64,000 nt of DNA from Oscillospiraceae bacterium (GTDB lineage Bacteria > Bacillota > Clostridia > Oscillospirales > Ruminococcaceae). A model generated the notes under the pieces. It was not told the origin of the DNA and made no database searches. It was given only the letters and a program-made list of their open reading frames with translations. Position 1 is the first letter of the stretch. Each line of letters begins with the position of its first letter. Positions 9,025 to 17,321 of the stretch are shown piece after piece. A program made the translations under genes and the position numbers. The stretch covers positions 81,101 through 145,100 of the forward strand of contig JAGAJN010000016.1 of the NCBI GenBank assembly GCA_017828975.1, read 5' to 3'.

Positions 9025-9894
9025 ATGAATATGCAGTTTCTGATAGTTACGGGAATGTCGGGCTCGGGAAAGTCCGGAGCGGTGGACGCTCTTGAGGACA
9101 TCGGCTTTTACTGTGTGGACAATATGCCGCCCATTCTCATCTCAAAGTTTGTGGATATTTGTATGCAGTCGGGGGGACAGCTTGACAAGATAGCTATCGT
9201 TACCGACATACGAGGCGGAGATATGTTTCTTGAGCTTGGTAAAAGTCTTGAAAGCCTAAAACAGCAGGGAATAGAAGCAAGCATTCTGTTCCTTGACGCT
9301 TCCGATGAAGTGCTTTGCAAACGATACAAGGAAACCAGAAGAAAGCATCCGCTGGACGAAAAGGCACACGGCAGTATGTCCAGAGCGATAGCATTTGAGC
9401 GTGAGGTACTGTCCACGGTAAGAGAAGCTGCAAATTATTACATAGACACAAGCGATATGACTATCGGTCAGCTGAAAGAGAATATCAAGACCACATTTCT
9501 TGACAATGCGTCCGATTCTATGCTTGTAAAGGTTATGTCCTTCGGCTTCAAGTACGGCTATTGCCGTGATGCGGATCTGGTTTTTGACGTAAGATGTCTG
9601 CCCAATCCTTACTATATCCCCGAGCTTAAAGAGCATACGGGGCTTGAAAGCTGTGTCAGCGATTATGTGCTTTCCTTTGAACAGTCGCAAAAGCTTCTGG
9701 AAAAGCTGACGGATATGATAGATTTTCTTATCCCACTTTATATTCACGAGGGAAAATGTCAGCTTGTTATTGCATTTGGCTGCACGGGCGGAAAGCATCG
9801 GTCGGTGACATTTGCAGAGGCAATGTTCCGTCATTTGACCGAAAAAGGGATAAAGGCACGTATCTGCCACAAGGATATTACTAAGGACAGATAG
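9025..9894 (+). CDS. rapZ: RNase adapter / nucleotide-binding protein RapZ (YvcJ)
   Basis: P-loop protein of the RapZ/YvcJ family: in enterobacteria RapZ controls glmS sRNA turnover, in Bacillus YvcJ binds nucleotides and affects competence. The Walker A motif GMSGSGKS is at residues 10-17. The C-terminal domain carries the family pattern FKYG, DVRCLPNPYY and IAFGCTGGKHRSV. At 289 residues the length is normal. GGAAAGG lies just before ATG 9025; an in-frame ATG at 9031 is also possible. In most Firmicutes rapZ is followed by yvcK and whiA; here whiA follows directly, 17 bp downstream. Confidence 0.96.
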   Translation: MNMQFLIVTGMSGSGKSGAVDALEDIGFYCVDNMPPILISKFVDICMQSGGQLDKIAIVTDIRGGDMFLELGKSLESLKQQGIEASILFLDASDEVLCKRYKETRRKHPLDEKAHGSMSRAIAFEREVLSTVREAANYYIDTSDMTIGQLKENIKTTFLDNASDSMLVKVMSFGFKYGYCRDADLVFDVRCLPNPYYIPELKEHTGLESCVSDYVLSFEQSQKLLEKLTDMIDFLIPLYIHEGKCQLVIAFGCTGGKHRSVTFAEAMFRHLTEKGIKARICHKDITKDR

Positions 9895-9910
9895 GAAGGA
9901 TTTTTCCATA

Positions 9911-10858
9911 ATGAGTACAGAGGTAAAAAGCACCTCCTTTTCCTCGGAGGTCAAAAGGGAGCTTACTCAGCACCTGACCGACAGTGACAAGAAGTATGCC
10001 TGCCTTTACGGAATGATACTCTTCTGCAAGCATTTTTCCGCCGAAGGACTGGTTTTTCAGACGGAAAACAAGCTTGTGGCGGACACCTTTATTTCTCTTA
10101 CGGACGACCTGCTCGGGCGGAAAAAGACAGTTTCCGTTTCGGAGAATACGAAGAAAAACGGGACTGTCCTTTACACGCTTTCGGTGGACGAAACGGAGAA
10201 TATCGAGGAGATAATATTCCGTTTCCGCATTTCAAGCCGAACGCTTATCCACCGTATTCAGGGCGAGATAATCAACAATAACAATATGTTTGCGTTCCTG
10301 TCGGGGGCGTTTTTGTCCTGCGGAAGCATTATCGACCCCAACAAGGAATATCATCTGGAATTTGTCATACCCTATAAGGAGCTTTGTGATGATCTGTCGG
10401 ATATGCTTCTTTCAATGGGGCTGACGGTAAATTCCACAGTCAGAAAGGGTGCGTATGTGCTTTACATAAAGGGAAGTGAGTCTATCGAGGACTTGCTGAC
10501 TATTATGGGGGCGACAAACTCATCTCTTGAGCTGATGAACGTTAAGATATTAAAGGACGTGCGCAACAAGGCAAACCGCATTGCCAACTGCGATTCAGCC
10601 AATATCGACCGAATAATCAGAGCGGCGGAAAAGCAGATAGAGGACATTCTGTTTATCGAAAAGACCGAGGGACTTGACTCACTGCCGCCAGAGCTTTACG
10701 AGATGGCTATTGTGCGTATGGACAACCCCGAGTTTTCTCTGAAAGAGTTGGGGGAGATGCTGTCAAAGCCCATAGGACGTTCGGGTATAAATCATCGGCT
10801 GAAGCGTATCTCAGATATTGCGGACAGGCTCAGAGAAGAATATCCCGAAGAAACGTAA
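9911..10858 (+). CDS. whiA: DNA-binding protein WhiA
   Basis: 315-residue WhiA family protein. It has the N-terminal degenerate LAGLIDADG homing-endonuclease-like fold (residues ~1-200, with the conserved REL and FLSGAFLSCGSI segments) and a C-terminal helix-turn-helix (FSLKELGEMLSKPIGRSGINHRL, given here as its two parts around residues 276-298). In actinobacteria WhiA drives sporulation septation; in Bacillus it influences cell division and chromosome segregation. The neighbour yvcK is absent. AGGAAGGA precedes the ATG. It ends 22 bp before dnaE. Confidence 0.95.
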   Translation: MSTEVKSTSFSSEVKRELTQHLTDSDKKYACLYGMILFCKHFSAEGLVFQTENKLVADTFISLTDDLLGRKKTVSVSENTKKNGTVLYTLSVDETENIEEIIFRFRISSRTLIHRIQGEIINNNNMFAFLSGAFLSCGSIIDPNKEYHLEFVIPYKELCDDLSDMLLSMGLTVNSTVRKGAYVLYIKGSESIEDLLTIMGATNSSLELMNVKILKDVRNKANRIANCDSANIDRIIRAAEKQIEDILFIEKTEGLDSLPPELYEMAIVRMDNPEFSLKELGEMLSKPIGRSGINHRLKRISDIADRLREEYPEET

Positions 10859-10880
10859 AATATTGCGGAGGTGACAAGAA

Positions 10881-13800
10881 TTGAGCGGATTTGTTCATCT
10901 TCATCTGCATTCCGAATACAGCCTTTTGGACGGTGCCTGCCGTATCAAGGAAATTGCGGAATATGCCAAATCTATTGGACAGACGGCTGCGGCTATCACC
11001 GACCACGGCGTTATGTTCGGTGCAATAGAGTTTTATAACGAATGCAAAAAGCAGGGGATAAAGCCTATAATCGGCTGCGAGGTATATGTTGCTCCCGCAA
11101 GCAGGTTTGACAGGATAAAGGACAGCAAGCCATACCATTTGATACTGCTTTGCAGGGACAACAGCGGCTACGAAAATCTCATAAAGCTTGTTTCTTACAG
11201 CTATACCGAGGGCTTTTACAATAAGCCGAGGGTGGACAGGGAACTTCTCAGGCGGTACAGCGGCGGGCTTATTGCGTTGTCGGGCTGTATTGCGGGAGAG
11301 GTTCAGAGAAATATTCTGAATAATGACCTTGAAGCTGCCGAAGAGGCGGCTTTATTCTATAAGGAAACCTTTGGGGCGGATAACTACTATTTTGAGATAC
11401 AGGACCATGGTATTCCGGAGGAAAAGCGAGTTATCGGGACGCTGTTAAAGCTTTCGGAAAAGCTGGACATACCCTGTGCCGCTACAAATGACGTTCACTA
11501 TATCAAGAAAAGTGATGCGTCCGTGCAGAAGATACTCATTGCAATTCAGACGAACACTCTGCTTGATGAGCCGTCGCCGCTGGCATTTCCTACGGAAGAA
11601 TTTTATATGAAATCCGAGGAGGAGATGCGCAAGCTGTTTGCGTACTGTCCCGAAGCGGTGGATAATACCGCAAAAATCGCCGAGCGGTGCAATGTGGAGT
11701 TTGAGTTTGGTAAGATAAAGCTTCCGAAGTTTGTTATTGAAGGCGTTGATAACAATGATGAATATTTTACGGCGCTTTGCTTCAAGGGCTTGAAAAAGCG
11801 GTACGGTCAGCCGTCAGAAAAGGCAATTGAACGGCTTAATTATGAGCTTGATGTTATAAAGAAGATGGGTTTTACCGACTACTATCTTATAGTGTGGGAT
11901 TTTATTCGGTTTGCCAAGGAGCACAAAATTCCCGTAGGTCCCGGGCGAGGTTCGGGTGCGGGAAGTCTTGCGGCGTACTGTATCGGTATAACGGGAATTG
12001 ACCCGCTGAAATATAATCTGCTGTTTGAGCGTTTCCTAAATCCCGAACGAGTTTCCATGCCCGATTTCGATATTGACTTCTGTTACGAGCGCAGGCAGGA
12101 GGTCATTGATTATGTTATTCGAAAATACGGCGAGGACAGGGTGGCGCAGATAATCACCTTCGGTACAATGGCGGCAAAGGCTGCTGTCAAGGACGTTGCC
12201 AGAGTGATGAATGCTCCCTATCAGCTGTCGGACAAGATTTCCAAGCTTATCCCGTATGGAAATCATATCACACTTGAACGTGCTTTACAGGAAAGCCCCG
12301 AACTGAAAGAGTTGTACGATTCTGACAACAAGGTTAGGGAGATCATTTCAGCGGCTATGCGGCTGGAGGGTATGCCACGTCACGCTTCCACCCATGCGGC
12401 GGGAGTTGTTATTGCGGACAGACCTGTCAGAGATTATGTTCCGCTGTACAAGGCTGACGGGAGTTCATCGGTAACGCAGTACACTATGACTGTTCTGGAA
12501 TCTCTGGGACTTTTGAAAATGGATTTTCTGGGACTTCGCAATCTTACGGTTATAAGCGACTGTGAAAAGGAGGTCAGAAAGAAAAATCCCGAATTTTCAG
12601 TGTCAAAGCTGCCCGAAAATGACGCTGAAACATTTCAGATGATGTCAAAGGGAGATACGCTGGGTGTTTTTCAGTTTGAAAGCGACGGAATGCGGCAGGT
12701 GCTGATGAAGATGAAGCCTCGTTCTATCGAAGATCTGACAGCGGCGCTTTCGCTTTACCGTCCCGGACCTATGGACAGTATCCCGAAATATATTGAAAAC
12801 AGAGAGCATCCCGAGAGGATAACCTATGCTCACCCCATTCTGGAAAACATTCTGAATGTTACCTGCGGCTGTATCGTTTATCAGGAGCAGGTCATGGAGA
12901 TATGCCGAAAAATGGCGGGTTATTCCTATGGCAGGGCTGACCTTGTCCGACGTGCGATGGCTAAGAAAAAGCACGATGTTATGGAAAAGGAGCGGGAGAT
13001 ATTCGTTGAAGGCTCTGTGAAAAACGGTGTTCCCGAAGAAACGGCAAATGCTGTTTTTGACGAAATGGCGGGCTTTGCTTCCTATGCGTTCAACAAATCC
13101 CACGCCGCCGCATATTCGCTGGTGGCATATCAGACTGCATATCTGAAACGGCACTATTTTAAGGAATATATGGCGGCGCTGATGACAAGCGTTCTGGAAA
13201 ACACAGGAAAACTTATCGAATATATATCGGGCTGCGAAAGTGCGGGTGTCAAGGTGCTTTCTCCCGACATCAACGAAAGTATGGAAGGCTTTGCTTCTGT
13301 CGGCGGCGGAATCAGATTTGCACTTCTGGCAGTTAAAGGTGTTGGCAGAGGAGTTATTTCGGGGATACTTGAAGCGCGCAAAGATGGCACTTTTTTAAGT
13401 ATACAGGATTTCTGCCGCAGAATGCAGGGCAGGGATTTCAACAAGCGTGCTTTTGAAAGCCTGATAAAATGCGGTGCTTTTGACAGTCTTGGTTACACTC
13501 GTCACACGCTTATGGAAAACTACGAAGGTTTGTTTGAGGACGGCAGAAACAGTATTCGCAAAAATATTGACGGTCAGATGGACTTTTTTGGTTCAGCTTC
13601 GGAAAATACCAATTCTGACGGAATTCTCAAGGAACTTCCCGAGTATCCCGATGAAGTTCGGCTGAAAATGGAAAAGGAAATTACAGGAATATATATTTCG
13701 GGACATCCGCTGGATTCGGTTGACGATTATGCAACTGCTTTAAGGGTAACGGAGATAAATTCCATATTGTCAGCCGCTGAAAACGGCAGCAGTAATATGG

Positions 13801-14318
13801 AGGGAAAGAAAGTCTTAGTTGCTGTAACATGGCAAGGTTTTAAGCTTTACAACACAAAAAGCGGCTCTCAGATGGCGTTTACAAAGATCGAGGACAAAAC
13901 GGGGGAGATGGAGTGCATCGTATTTCCTGAGGTCTTCAAGGAGAGTAAAAATATTATAAAATCCGATGAAAGCGGTATTCCTTGCTTCGTTTTGGGCAAA
14001 ATATCCGTTAAGGATGATGAGCCAAAGCTGCTTGCTGAGCATGTTTTTTCTCGGTTTGAATTGGAAAGTGTATGTAAGGATAAAAAGCTTTACATCAAAC
14101 TTAACGACAATGATGCTGTAAAGGTCAAGGCAGTTATGGACGCTGCTTCGGCAAAGTCGGGTAAAGGCAGGCTCATACTCTGCTTTGAACCGTCTAAAAG
14201 GAAATTATCCCCTAAAAGTATTTCGGGAATAAATATTGACAGGCAGCTGCTGAGGACTGTTTGCGGTATTGTCGGCAAGGAGAATGTGTTTATCGACTCT
14301 AATTTGTTTTCAAAGTAA
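10881..14318 (+). CDS. dnaE: DNA polymerase III alpha subunit DnaE
   Basis: 1145-residue replicative C-family polymerase of the DnaE type. Domains in order: N-terminal PHP (HLHLHSEYSLLDG at residues ~5-17), the catalytic palm with PDFDIDF near residue 394, the fingers/thumb region, tandem helix-hairpin-helix (near residues 830-880) and an OB fold in the C-terminal third (KLYNTKSG and following). The start is TTG 10881, preceded by GCGGAGGTG. It ends the hprK-to-dnaE series. In Firmicutes that also have PolC, this subunit extends primers; PolC is not in the window. Two tandem promoters for pfkA follow. Confidence 0.97.
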   Translation: MSGFVHLHLHSEYSLLDGACRIKEIAEYAKSIGQTAAAITDHGVMFGAIEFYNECKKQGIKPIIGCEVYVAPASRFDRIKDSKPYHLILLCRDNSGYENLIKLVSYSYTEGFYNKPRVDRELLRRYSGGLIALSGCIAGEVQRNILNNDLEAAEEAALFYKETFGADNYYFEIQDHGIPEEKRVIGTLLKLSEKLDIPCAATNDVHYIKKSDASVQKILIAIQTNTLLDEPSPLAFPTEEFYMKSEEEMRKLFAYCPEAVDNTAKIAERCNVEFEFGKIKLPKFVIEGVDNNDEYFTALCFKGLKKRYGQPSEKAIERLNYELDVIKKMGFTDYYLIVWDFIRFAKEHKIPVGPGRGSGAGSLAAYCIGITGIDPLKYNLLFERFLNPERVSMPDFDIDFCYERRQEVIDYVIRKYGEDRVAQIITFGTMAAKAAVKDVARVMNAPYQLSDKISKLIPYGNHITLERALQESPELKELYDSDNKVREIISAAMRLEGMPRHASTHAAGVVIADRPVRDYVPLYKADGSSSVTQYTMTVLESLGLLKMDFLGLRNLTVISDCEKEVRKKNPEFSVSKLPENDAETFQMMSKGDTLGVFQFESDGMRQVLMKMKPRSIEDLTAALSLYRPGPMDSIPKYIENREHPERITYAHPILENILNVTCGCIVYQEQVMEICRKMAGYSYGRADLVRRAMAKKKHDVMEKEREIFVEGSVKNGVPEETANAVFDEMAGFASYAFNKSHAAAYSLVAYQTAYLKRHYFKEYMAALMTSVLENTGKLIEYISGCESAGVKVLSPDINESMEGFASVGGGIRFALLAVKGVGRGVISGILEARKDGTFLSIQDFCRRMQGRDFNKRAFESLIKCGAFDSLGYTRHTLMENYEGLFEDGRNSIRKNIDGQMDFFGSASENTNSDGILKELPEYPDEVRLKMEKEITGIYISGHPLDSVDDYATALRVTEINSILSAAENGSSNMEGKKVLVAVTWQGFKLYNTKSGSQMAFTKIEDKTGEMECIVFPEVFKESKNIIKSDESGIPCFVLGKISVKDDEPKLLAEHVFSRFELESVCKDKKLYIKLNDNDAVKVKAVMDAASAKSGKGRLILCFEPSKRKLSPKSISGINIDRQLLRTVCGIVGKENVFIDSNLFSK

Positions 14319-14363
14319 AATATCGGTCAATATATTCCTAATTGCGAAAAAAGTGTTAAATCC

Positions 14364-14404
14364 TTGACAAACGCCTTGACATTTGTTAAAATATGTAGTA
14401 AAAT
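14364..14404 (+). promoter_or_regulatory. Two tandem sigma-A promoters for pfkA
   Basis: Promoter 1: TTGACA 14364-14369, 17-bp spacer, TAAAAT 14387-14392. Promoter 2: TTGACA 14376-14381, 17-bp spacer, TAAAAT 14399-14404. The two have identical hexamers and spacer and are offset by exactly 12 bp. The leader between them and pfkA is rich in GTTAA/AACGTT repeats (AACGTT at about 14433 and again 7 bp later), which could hold an operator; no specific regulator can be named. Confidence 0.8.
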
Positions 14405-14492
14405 TAACTTTGGAATGTTAATTCGTATAGCAACGTTAAACGTTTAATGTATCTAGTTAAAACGTTCAGCGCGTTAATATGGAGGGTTAAAT

Positions 14493-15455
14493 ATGGCAAA
14501 GACTATTGGTATTCTTACTAGCGGCGGCGATTCGCCCGGAATGAACGCAGCTGTCAGAGCTGTGACCAGAGCTGCTATCGCAAAGGGAATGAAGGTCATC
14601 GGTATCGAGAGAGGTTACAACGGCCTTATCCACGGTGAGACCAGAGAGCTTACGGAAAGAAGCGTTTCTGACATTATCCAGAGGGGCGGTACTATCCTTT
14701 ATACTGCTCGCTGCCTTGAATTCAAGGAGCAGGCTGGCGTTATGAAGGCAAAAGATAAGTGCATTGAATTGGGTCTTGACGGTATCGTTGTTATCGGCGG
14801 CGACGGCTCCTTCAGAGGTGCTGCAGATCTGTCCGCAGCAGGTATTCCCTGTGTTGGTCTGCCCGGAACTATCGACAACGATATTCAGTGTACAGATTAC
14901 ACTATTGGCTATGACACAGCTATGAATACAGCTATGGAAATGGTCGACAAGATCAGAGATACCGCACAGTCCCATGAGCGCTGCAGTCTTGTAGAGGTTA
15001 TGGGAAGAAATGCAGGCTACATCGCTGTAAATACAGGCGTTGCAGTTGGTGCTATCGCTGTTGTTGTTCCCGAGATTCCCATCACTACCGACGAGATCGT
15101 TGAGAAGATCATGAAGTCCAAGGCTACCGGAAAGAAGCACTTTATTATCGTTGTTTCCGAGGGTGTCGGTCATTCCGAGGAGCTTGCTAAGGAGATCCAG
15201 GCAAGAACAGGCATCGAGTCGAGAGCTACTATCCTCGGTCATGTTCAGAGAGGCGGTTCGCCTACGGTTCGTGACAGAGTTGCGGCAAGCCGTATGGGTG
15301 CTTATGCTGTTGACCTGCTTGAAAAGGGCATCGGCAACAGAGTTGTAGGCATGAAGAGGGAAGAAGTCATTGATGTTGACATTCAGGAAGCTCTTTCTAT
15401 GAAGAAACCCTTTGAAACAGATCTCTACAACCTTTCAAATCTTATTTCTTTCTAA
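14493..15455 (+). CDS. pfkA: ATP-dependent 6-phosphofructokinase PfkA
   Basis: Phosphorylates fructose-6-phosphate to fructose-1,6-bisphosphate, the committed step of glycolysis. The 320-residue length is that of the bacterial homotetramer. ATP-site motifs GILTSGGDSPGMNAAVRA (residues 5-22) and IGGDGSFRGA are present, as is the catalytic GTIDND (D127 region), followed by the substrate-binding MGRNAGYIA. A glycine after GGD (GGDGS) indicates ATP rather than PPi as donor. GGAGGG precedes the ATG. It is a single gene behind its own tandem promoters and is not linked to pyk, which often follows it in Firmicutes. Confidence 0.97.
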   Translation: MAKTIGILTSGGDSPGMNAAVRAVTRAAIAKGMKVIGIERGYNGLIHGETRELTERSVSDIIQRGGTILYTARCLEFKEQAGVMKAKDKCIELGLDGIVVIGGDGSFRGAADLSAAGIPCVGLPGTIDNDIQCTDYTIGYDTAMNTAMEMVDKIRDTAQSHERCSLVEVMGRNAGYIAVNTGVAVGAIAVVVPEIPITTDEIVEKIMKSKATGKKHFIIVVSEGVGHSEELAKEIQARTGIESRATILGHVQRGGSPTVRDRVAASRMGAYAVDLLEKGIGNRVVGMKREEVIDVDIQEALSMKKPFETDLYNLSNLISF

Positions 15456-15494
15456 TCAGACTATTCAGAGATGCGTCCTTAATGGGAGTATCCT

Positions 15495-15622
15495 GCAACA
15501 GAGTAGGCAGATGAGCGTAATACCGAGTATATTACACGGTATCAGTGCCGAATGAACGGGGAGTTGTCATTCGGACGAAAAGGTTTACACCTTGCGGTTC
15601 ATCTGCCGCATCCCGCTGGTGC
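15495..15622 (+). promoter_or_regulatory. Tetrahydrofolate (THF) riboswitch upstream of folT
   Basis: The order of conserved elements matches the THF riboswitch: AGTAG (15502-15506), helix P2 GCAGATGA (15507-15514) / TCATCTGC (15599-15606), GCG then AGTG in the internal loop, helix P3 CCGAATGA (15548-15555) / TCATTCGG (15567-15574) with loop ACGGGGAGTTG, then ACGAA, a small P4, GGT, and the 3' GCATCCCGCT. Outer helix GCAACAG (15495-15501) / CTGGTGC (15616-15622) has one mismatch. An extra hairpin (15520-15542) splits the GCGUUAAGUG-type loop. I see no clear terminator before folT, so control may be on translation; that is inference. Confidence 0.87.
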
Positions 15623-15704
15623 ATATGTTATAGAGCTTTTCGTTTTTCCTCTGTAAAATATGCTAAGGCAAGTTTTGTCCGCAATTTTTAAGGAGGTATG
15701 TAAA

Positions 15705-16307
15705 ATGAAAAGCTTTTTTTCTATGTTCAGCGATTCCGCAAAGGAAATGCTTACTCGCAGAGGTATCTGTACGATGGGTCTTCTTATCGGGCTTCACGCT
15801 TTGGTAGGTATGGTGACGACTATTCCCATAGGTCCTACTATCAAAATAACCTTTGCTTGGCTGGTTTTGGCTTCTATCGGTATGATATTGGGTCCGACTG
15901 CGGGCTTTACTGCGGGCGTTATCACCGACATTATCGGATTTCTGGTGGCAAATAAGAACGGCGGTGCTTTCCACCCGGGCTTCACTTTGGTTCAGGCGCT
16001 TGCAGGAATGTTTTACGGAATTTTCCTTTATCGTGCGGTTGTTTCCAAGGAAAAGCGTGATATTATCAATCTTGCTGTACGTAGCGTGCTCTGCAAGATA
16101 TGTCTGATTGTTTTCTGTAATCTTCTGCTGAATACCTATTTCTGCTCTATCATTTACGGCAAGGGCTTTATGGCACTTCTGCCCCCAAGAATCATCAAAA
16201 ACCTTGTTCAGCTTCCCGTTGATGTGATAATGATGGTTGCTGTTCTTCCTATTGTTTATGTGGCGTATCATAAGATCGTGGGCAAGAAAACTGCATTATC
16301 CAATTGA
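15705..16307 (+). CDS. folT: Folate-specific ECF transporter substrate-binding protein FolT
   Basis: 200-residue membrane protein with about six hydrophobic helices, the S component of an energy-coupling-factor importer that would pair with a shared EcfA/A'/T module elsewhere. The N-terminal GLLIGLHALV helix and the central LGPTAGFTAGVITDIIGFLV segment fit folate-family S components. The specificity call rests mainly on the THF riboswitch just upstream. The frame is open to an ATG at 15660, but ATG 15705 has AAGGAGG at 15690-15696, and the riboswitch leader ends in between, so 15705 is chosen. Probably lets the cell salvage folates when THF is low. Confidence 0.88.
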   Translation: MKSFFSMFSDSAKEMLTRRGICTMGLLIGLHALVGMVTTIPIGPTIKITFAWLVLASIGMILGPTAGFTAGVITDIIGFLVANKNGGAFHPGFTLVQALAGMFYGIFLYRAVVSKEKRDIINLAVRSVLCKICLIVFCNLLLNTYFCSIIYGKGFMALLPPRIIKNLVQLPVDVIMMVAVLPIVYVAYHKIVGKKTALSN

Positions 16308-16341
16308 TTTTCTTTTAAAAATATAAGAATATTACAAAAAA

Positions 16342-16386
16342 CCACTTGCTAAATTGTACAGAACGTTGTATAATACTAGCAGGTGG
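16342..16386 (+). promoter_or_regulatory. proC promoter enclosed in an inverted repeat
   Basis: TTGCTA 16346-16351 and TATAAT 16369-16374 with 17-bp spacing. The promoter sits inside an inverted repeat, CCACTTGCTA (16342-16351) / TAGCAGGTGG (16377-16386), 9 of 10 positions matching. An A run precedes and a T-rich stretch follows the repeat, so the same DNA could act as the folT terminator, as an operator, or both. Confidence 0.7.
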
Positions 16387-16414
16387 ATTTTTATTCTAAA
16401 AAGGAGTGATCTTT

Positions 16415-17236
16415 ATGTCAGCTTTTACAAATGGTGAAAAAGTCAAAGTAGGTTTCATTGGCGCGGGAAATATGGGTTCTGCCATAATGAAGGGAATCAA
16501 TCTGTGCCTTTCGTACAAGGTGGACGTATGTGCATTTGACAGCTATTCTGACAAGCTTGCTTCTTTGGCAGAATGTGGTGTATCTCCCTGCAAAACGGCC
16601 TGCGATGTCGTTGATAACTGCAAATACATTTTCCTTGCGGTAAAGCCCCAGAATTTCGGGGAACTGCTGGAGGAGATCAAGGGCAGCGTTACCGAGGATA
16701 AGGTCATTGTTTCCATAGCTGCGGGAATTACTGCGGATTATATCAGAAGCTCGACTATCCCCGGGGCAAAGGTCGTGCTGGTCATGCCCAACACTCCGTT
16801 CCTTTTGGGAGAGGGTGCGACTGCTCTTGCAAAATGCGCCCACGTTTCTGATGACGAGTTTGCTGTTGTCCGTGAAATTTTTGAAACAGGCGGCATAACA
16901 GCTGTCGTTCCCGAAAACAAGATGAAGGAGATCATTGCGGTAAACGGAAGCAGTCCTGCGTTCATCTATCTGTTTGCAAAGGGCTTTGTGGATTATGCGG
17001 TTTCCGAGGGTATTGACGGCAAGGCGGCTCTTGAACTGTTTGCGCAGAGCCTTATCGGTTCGGCAAAGATGCTGACCGATTCCGGAAAATCCGTTGACGA
17101 GCTTATAAAAATGGTTTCCTCACCGGGAGGAACTACTCTCAAGGGATTGGACGAACTTTACGACGGTAATCTGCTGGGAGTTGTCCGCAGATGCTGTGAA
17201 AGCTGCACAAAGCGGGCTTTTGAGCTTTCCAAGTAA
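16415..17236 (+). CDS. proC: Pyrroline-5-carboxylate reductase ProC
   Basis: Last step of proline synthesis: reduces 1-pyrroline-5-carboxylate with NAD(P)H. N-terminal Rossmann motif VGFIGAGNMGSAI (residues 13-25), the central VMPNTPFLLGEGATAL signature, and the C-terminal P5CR_dimer domain with SSPAFIYLF and VSSPGGTTLKGLDELY. Length 273 is normal. The frame extends to a GTG at 16406, but that overlaps the AAGGAG site (16401-16406); ATG 16415 is correctly spaced. Own sigma-A promoter; monocistronic or followed by a separately controlled membrane gene. Confidence 0.96.
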   Translation: MSAFTNGEKVKVGFIGAGNMGSAIMKGINLCLSYKVDVCAFDSYSDKLASLAECGVSPCKTACDVVDNCKYIFLAVKPQNFGELLEEIKGSVTEDKVIVSIAAGITADYIRSSTIPGAKVVLVMPNTPFLLGEGATALAKCAHVSDDEFAVVREIFETGGITAVVPENKMKEIIAVNGSSPAFIYLFAKGFVDYAVSEGIDGKAALELFAQSLIGSAKMLTDSGKSVDELIKMVSSPGGTTLKGLDELYDGNLLGVVRRCCESCTKRAFELSK

Positions 17237-17242
17237 TCCGTA

Positions 17243-17310
17243 TCCTCCGTTCTTTTTCCGTTCTTCCGTTCATATAATTTGAACGGACAGGCATATTTGC
17301 GGAAAAACGG
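17243..17310 (+). promoter_or_regulatory. Nested hairpin covering the ribosome binding site of the next gene
   Basis: Outer arms CCTCCGTT...TTTCCG (17243-17259) and CGGAAAAACGGAGG (17297-17310) pair with a 3-nt bulge; an inner 7-bp hairpin CCGTTCA / TGAACGG lies between them. The 3' arm contains the GGAGG of the gene starting at 17322. It could terminate proC, mask translation initiation, or both. Confidence 0.55.
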
Positions 17311-17321
17311 AGGGTGTTCAG

